Below, one piece after another: positions 61,411 to 64,000 of a DNA stretch of 64,000 bases (positions are counted from its first letter, which is position 1; every line of letters starts with the position of its first letter). The translations under genes and the position numbers were made by a program. This DNA comes from Neolentinus lepideus HHB14362 ss-1. Its lineage: Eukaryota; Basidiomycota; Agaricomycetes; Gloeophyllales; Gloeophyllaceae. The notes under the pieces are model-generated. The model saw only the letters and a list, made by a program, of their open reading frames with translations, searched no databases and was not told where the DNA came from. The stretch spans positions 186,001-250,000 of the forward strand of contig KV425561.1 in the NCBI GenBank assembly GCA_001632425.1. The letters run 5' to 3'.

Positions 61411-63552
61411 ATGCTGCAGTCTCGATGTTCTGAGTCGTTACGAGTGGTTGCCAGATGGGCTCTTCGTGCGCCACGCGCAGGCTTTGCATCCACTTCCTCG
61501 CGATGTTCAACCCAACTCAATTCACCACTAGATTTGGATCCTTCTCTCCAGGCTCTTCTGAAAGATGTTGATATGTCTCTCATGCGCGCTAAGAGCGGCA
61601 CACCCTTAGTCGCAGGCTCGGCACACCCAAAGCCTATACGGGAACTAGAGGTCTACAGTAATCTCGAGGATGAGGACCTTCAATGGGACGAAGATTCTTC
61701 CGAAGCCGAAGGGCCATCCCATAGAGAAACTAGGAAGTCTCCTGCCGCCCACTTTGGCAGCGGTCACATAGGTTCGATGGTGATACCATTAGAACTCCAA
61801 AACTCCATCAATCGTCTCATAGCAGGTGCGGTTACTTGCGCTCCTCCTGGTATACCGGATTCACAGTCCTTTTAGATCTGGACAAACCCATGCTCCATCA
61901 GGACGCGAAGCGGCTCTTCGTGGATGCCGAGGCCGGCGTATGGTCCACTGCCTATACGAAGAAATATAAGTCGCGCCAGCAGGGAGCCCGGCATTTTGAG
62001 AGAGATGGTGCGGCATTTGCATCGGTCGCTCTTCCTGCTCATTACTCGGCTATTTATACTGTCTTTGACCATGTCAAGCGTCGACTGGGTCCTGAGTGGA
62101 AAGTTGGGAGAATCATCGATTGGGGAGCAGGAACTGGAAGCGGTCTCTGGTACGCAGATCATCGCCCTGAACGCAACTCTGACTAATACCATCTCATAGG
62201 GCTGCGGCACACTGCTTCCAGTCCTCAGAACAGATGATTGATAGGCAGCTAGCATTGTCTAGTGTTTTCAACTATGTCGGCATTGATAAGCGAGAAGCTC
62301 TAGTCGACATAGGCAAACGTCTGTTAGAAGATATCGAGCTCGGCAAGATGAATATTTCATGGCAGAAGTCGTTCCGCGAGGGCGACATTGTTGAGAGGGC
62401 GGATGGCGGTGACGTCGTGGCGCTATCTGCATTCCAGTTGTCATCTCTCCCTACACCTCTTGCCAGGAAGGAACTTGTGAAGGAGATGTGGGAGAGCGGT
62501 GCTAACATTATTGTATGTATACGAGCGTGACTTCCGACAGTATGCTGAATCCTTGTGCTAGGTGCTCATTGACCACAGTACCACCGAGGGTTTTGAGAAT
62601 ATAGTCGAGGCGAGGGAGAAGATCCTCACATTCGGCCGAAAAGAGCTCATGAATCCCGACTACGAAAGGTGGCCAGCCGAAATCAAGGGCACGCACGTAA
62701 TAGCACCCTGCCCACACGACGGTGCGTGCCCCTTGCACCACCCGGGCTCGACGCGGCTGGTCTGCGGCTTCTCTCAGCGTCTACAGCGCCCTGACTTCAT
62801 CCGTAAGACCAAGCATTCCGGCGTGGGCCACGAAGATGTCGGATACTCATACGTTGTCATGCGCCGAGGGGAGCGTCCCCCCATACCGGAAACGAAGGTC
62901 GGCCGAACTGGGACAGTGGGCGCGCGTGCACTGGAGAAGGCTGCACTGAATGCGGAACCGAGGAAGGAGCTGAGCCTTGTCGGGGAACATCGTGAGCAAC
63001 CCGCGGTCGACCATGCAGATGGGCATGCTACAGGTGCCACGACTGTGGCAGAAGCCGAGGGCACGCTTGAAGGCCTTCAAGACCAGTTACGGGTTGAAGC
63101 GTACAATTGGCCTCGTCTTGTGTTCCCGCCTCTGAAACGTAGTGGGCATGTCATTCTCGATGTCTGTGCACCCGAAGGTAGGTGTAGCCTTACTTACCTA
63201 TAACGTTCGGTAACAAAACTAATATGGTGTTCCCCAAGCTAAAATCCTGCGGATGACAATCCCAAAATCACAAGGTAAACAGCCTTACTACGACGCGCGC
63301 AAATCAAGCTGGGGTGACATATTCCCGCACGAGCCCAAAAACAGACCACAAGAGCGGTATCAACCTACCCGCGCCAAGCGTGAGGGTGGCACTACTCCTA
63401 CGAAAGGCAGTGATATCGGCAAAGGGAAGGGTAAATCTACAAATGACAAGTATCCCCCTGGCTTTGGACAAATGAAAAAGGCAAAGAAATTGCGGCTGGA
63501 GAGGATCCGCGAGCACGCGCGTGAACTGAACGCCATGCTCAATGACAGTTAG
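61411..63552 (+). CDS. rsm22: Mitochondrial small-subunit assembly methyltransferase-like protein Rsm22/METTL17
   Basis: Needed for assembly of the mitochondrial small ribosomal subunit. The ATG at 61411 gives an Arg-rich presequence (MLQSRCSESLRVVARWALRA). Introns join RLIA to DLDKPMLHQD, GTGSGLW to AAAHCFQ, NIIV to LIDHSTTEGF, and CAPE to AKILRMTIPKSQG. Visible marks: LPAHYSAIYTVFDHVKRRLG, the SAM-binding loop IIDWGAGTGSG, and the Cys/His set APCPHDGACPLHHPG ... LVCGFSQRLQRP that carries an iron-sulfur cluster in this family. Then GYSYVVMRRG, and a basic C-terminus (QMKKAKKLRLERIREHAREL) suited to rRNA contact. The insert between YVVMRRGERPP and YNWPRLVFPP is longer than usual and Ala/Glu/Gly-rich. 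Divergently transcribed from sad1. Confidence 0.93.
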
Positions 63553-64000
63553 ATCTCAAGCGCCGTTTGTGGATGAGCTGCGTTCAGTCTTAACGCCACT
63601 CAAGTATTGTAGCAATAGATCTATACCATAGGATGCTGTACCATTATATATCCGCTATCTGTATGCCAGGTCCTTGATTCGAACTGAGAACGACTTTCGT
63701 TATTGAGGAGGCTGAAACGTGGTCAGTCTACTAGGGGGTTGGCCTCGCGAGGCGGACCTACATGGTTTGTTGTTTCTCGTCTTCTCGGTTTCATCGGTCT
63801 GGATACCGATGGCGCGCTTCACCGCTGTCAGGAAGTGCCGGACATTTTTTGTTACGTCGTCCACCGGCCACTGTAACTAGTAATCGTGGTACGTGCAACC
63901 GGGGTTTGTGTAACGCCACAGTCCGAGTGAAACAAGACGAACCTTGCCAATAGGTGCCCGAATAGTGCCTGCCTTATCTCCCTTCCATTCGTCGCTACCC
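63553..64000. other. Intergenic end of window
   Basis: 448 bases after the rsm22 stop; presumed 3' UTR then unassigned sequence. No gene is supported. Confidence 0.4.

Overview
The window is nuclear DNA of a filamentous basidiomycete, most likely an Agaricomycete. The genes are dense and cut by many short introns of about 50-60 nt with GT(A/G)AGT-like donors, the protein families are typical of fungi, and nothing is organised as an operon. I cannot place it to genus. One 105-base run of N marks an assembly gap at 29971-30075.

Layout. 1-8.5 kb: the 3' part of the U5 snRNP GTPase Snu114, calnexin, a mitochondrial polyprenyl diphosphate synthase (Coq1) and a small roadblock/LC7 protein of the Ragulator (LAMTOR2) type. 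8.5-11.7 kb: no gene supported. 11.7-19.1 kb: an RRM/RGG RNA-binding protein and a Rab5 GTPase that share a divergent promoter, then a convergent SH3-RasGEF. 21.2-27.2 kb: a hypothetical protein, Rvb2, an uncalled 65-residue RAMP4/SERP-type ER protein, and an RBBP4/Msi1-type WD40 protein. 27-35 kb is poor in genes and rich in short repeats. It holds a GC-rich hypothetical gene with a hydrophobic tail, the gap, diverged duplicated segments and a possible small basic protein. 35-46.2 kb: two hypothetical proteins, an Nvj2-like SMP/PH lipid-transfer protein and a 1073-residue disordered protein with three copies of a Lys/Leu-Phe-Gly motif. 47-51.6 kb: a golgin-like coiled-coil protein and a heterotrimeric G-protein beta subunit. 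51.6-59.2 kb is a second gene-poor stretch, whose only convincing coding content is two stand-alone double-stranded RNA-binding domains. 59.2-63.6 kb: the spliceosomal pseudo-deubiquitinase Sad1/USP39, divergent from the mitochondrial ribosome assembly factor Rsm22/METTL17.

Relations. Snu114 and Sad1 act in the same U4/U6.U5 tri-snRNP, and calnexin and RAMP4 both serve the ER. RasGEF, G-beta, Rab5 and the Ragulator-like protein belong to signalling and endolysosomal trafficking. As this is a fungus, the proximity is probably chance, apart from the shared divergent promoters. No secondary-metabolite cluster, CRISPR array, tRNA, rRNA or intact transposon was recognised.

The most noteworthy signals are gene-structure oddities that only appear when exons are joined by hand: a 6-nt microexon in Rab5, two GC-AG introns in neighbouring genes, two neighbouring genes whose first coding exon is only the ATG, and the pair of mini dsRNA-binding proteins in the gene-poor block. 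I found no clear evidence of a wholly new multi-gene system.
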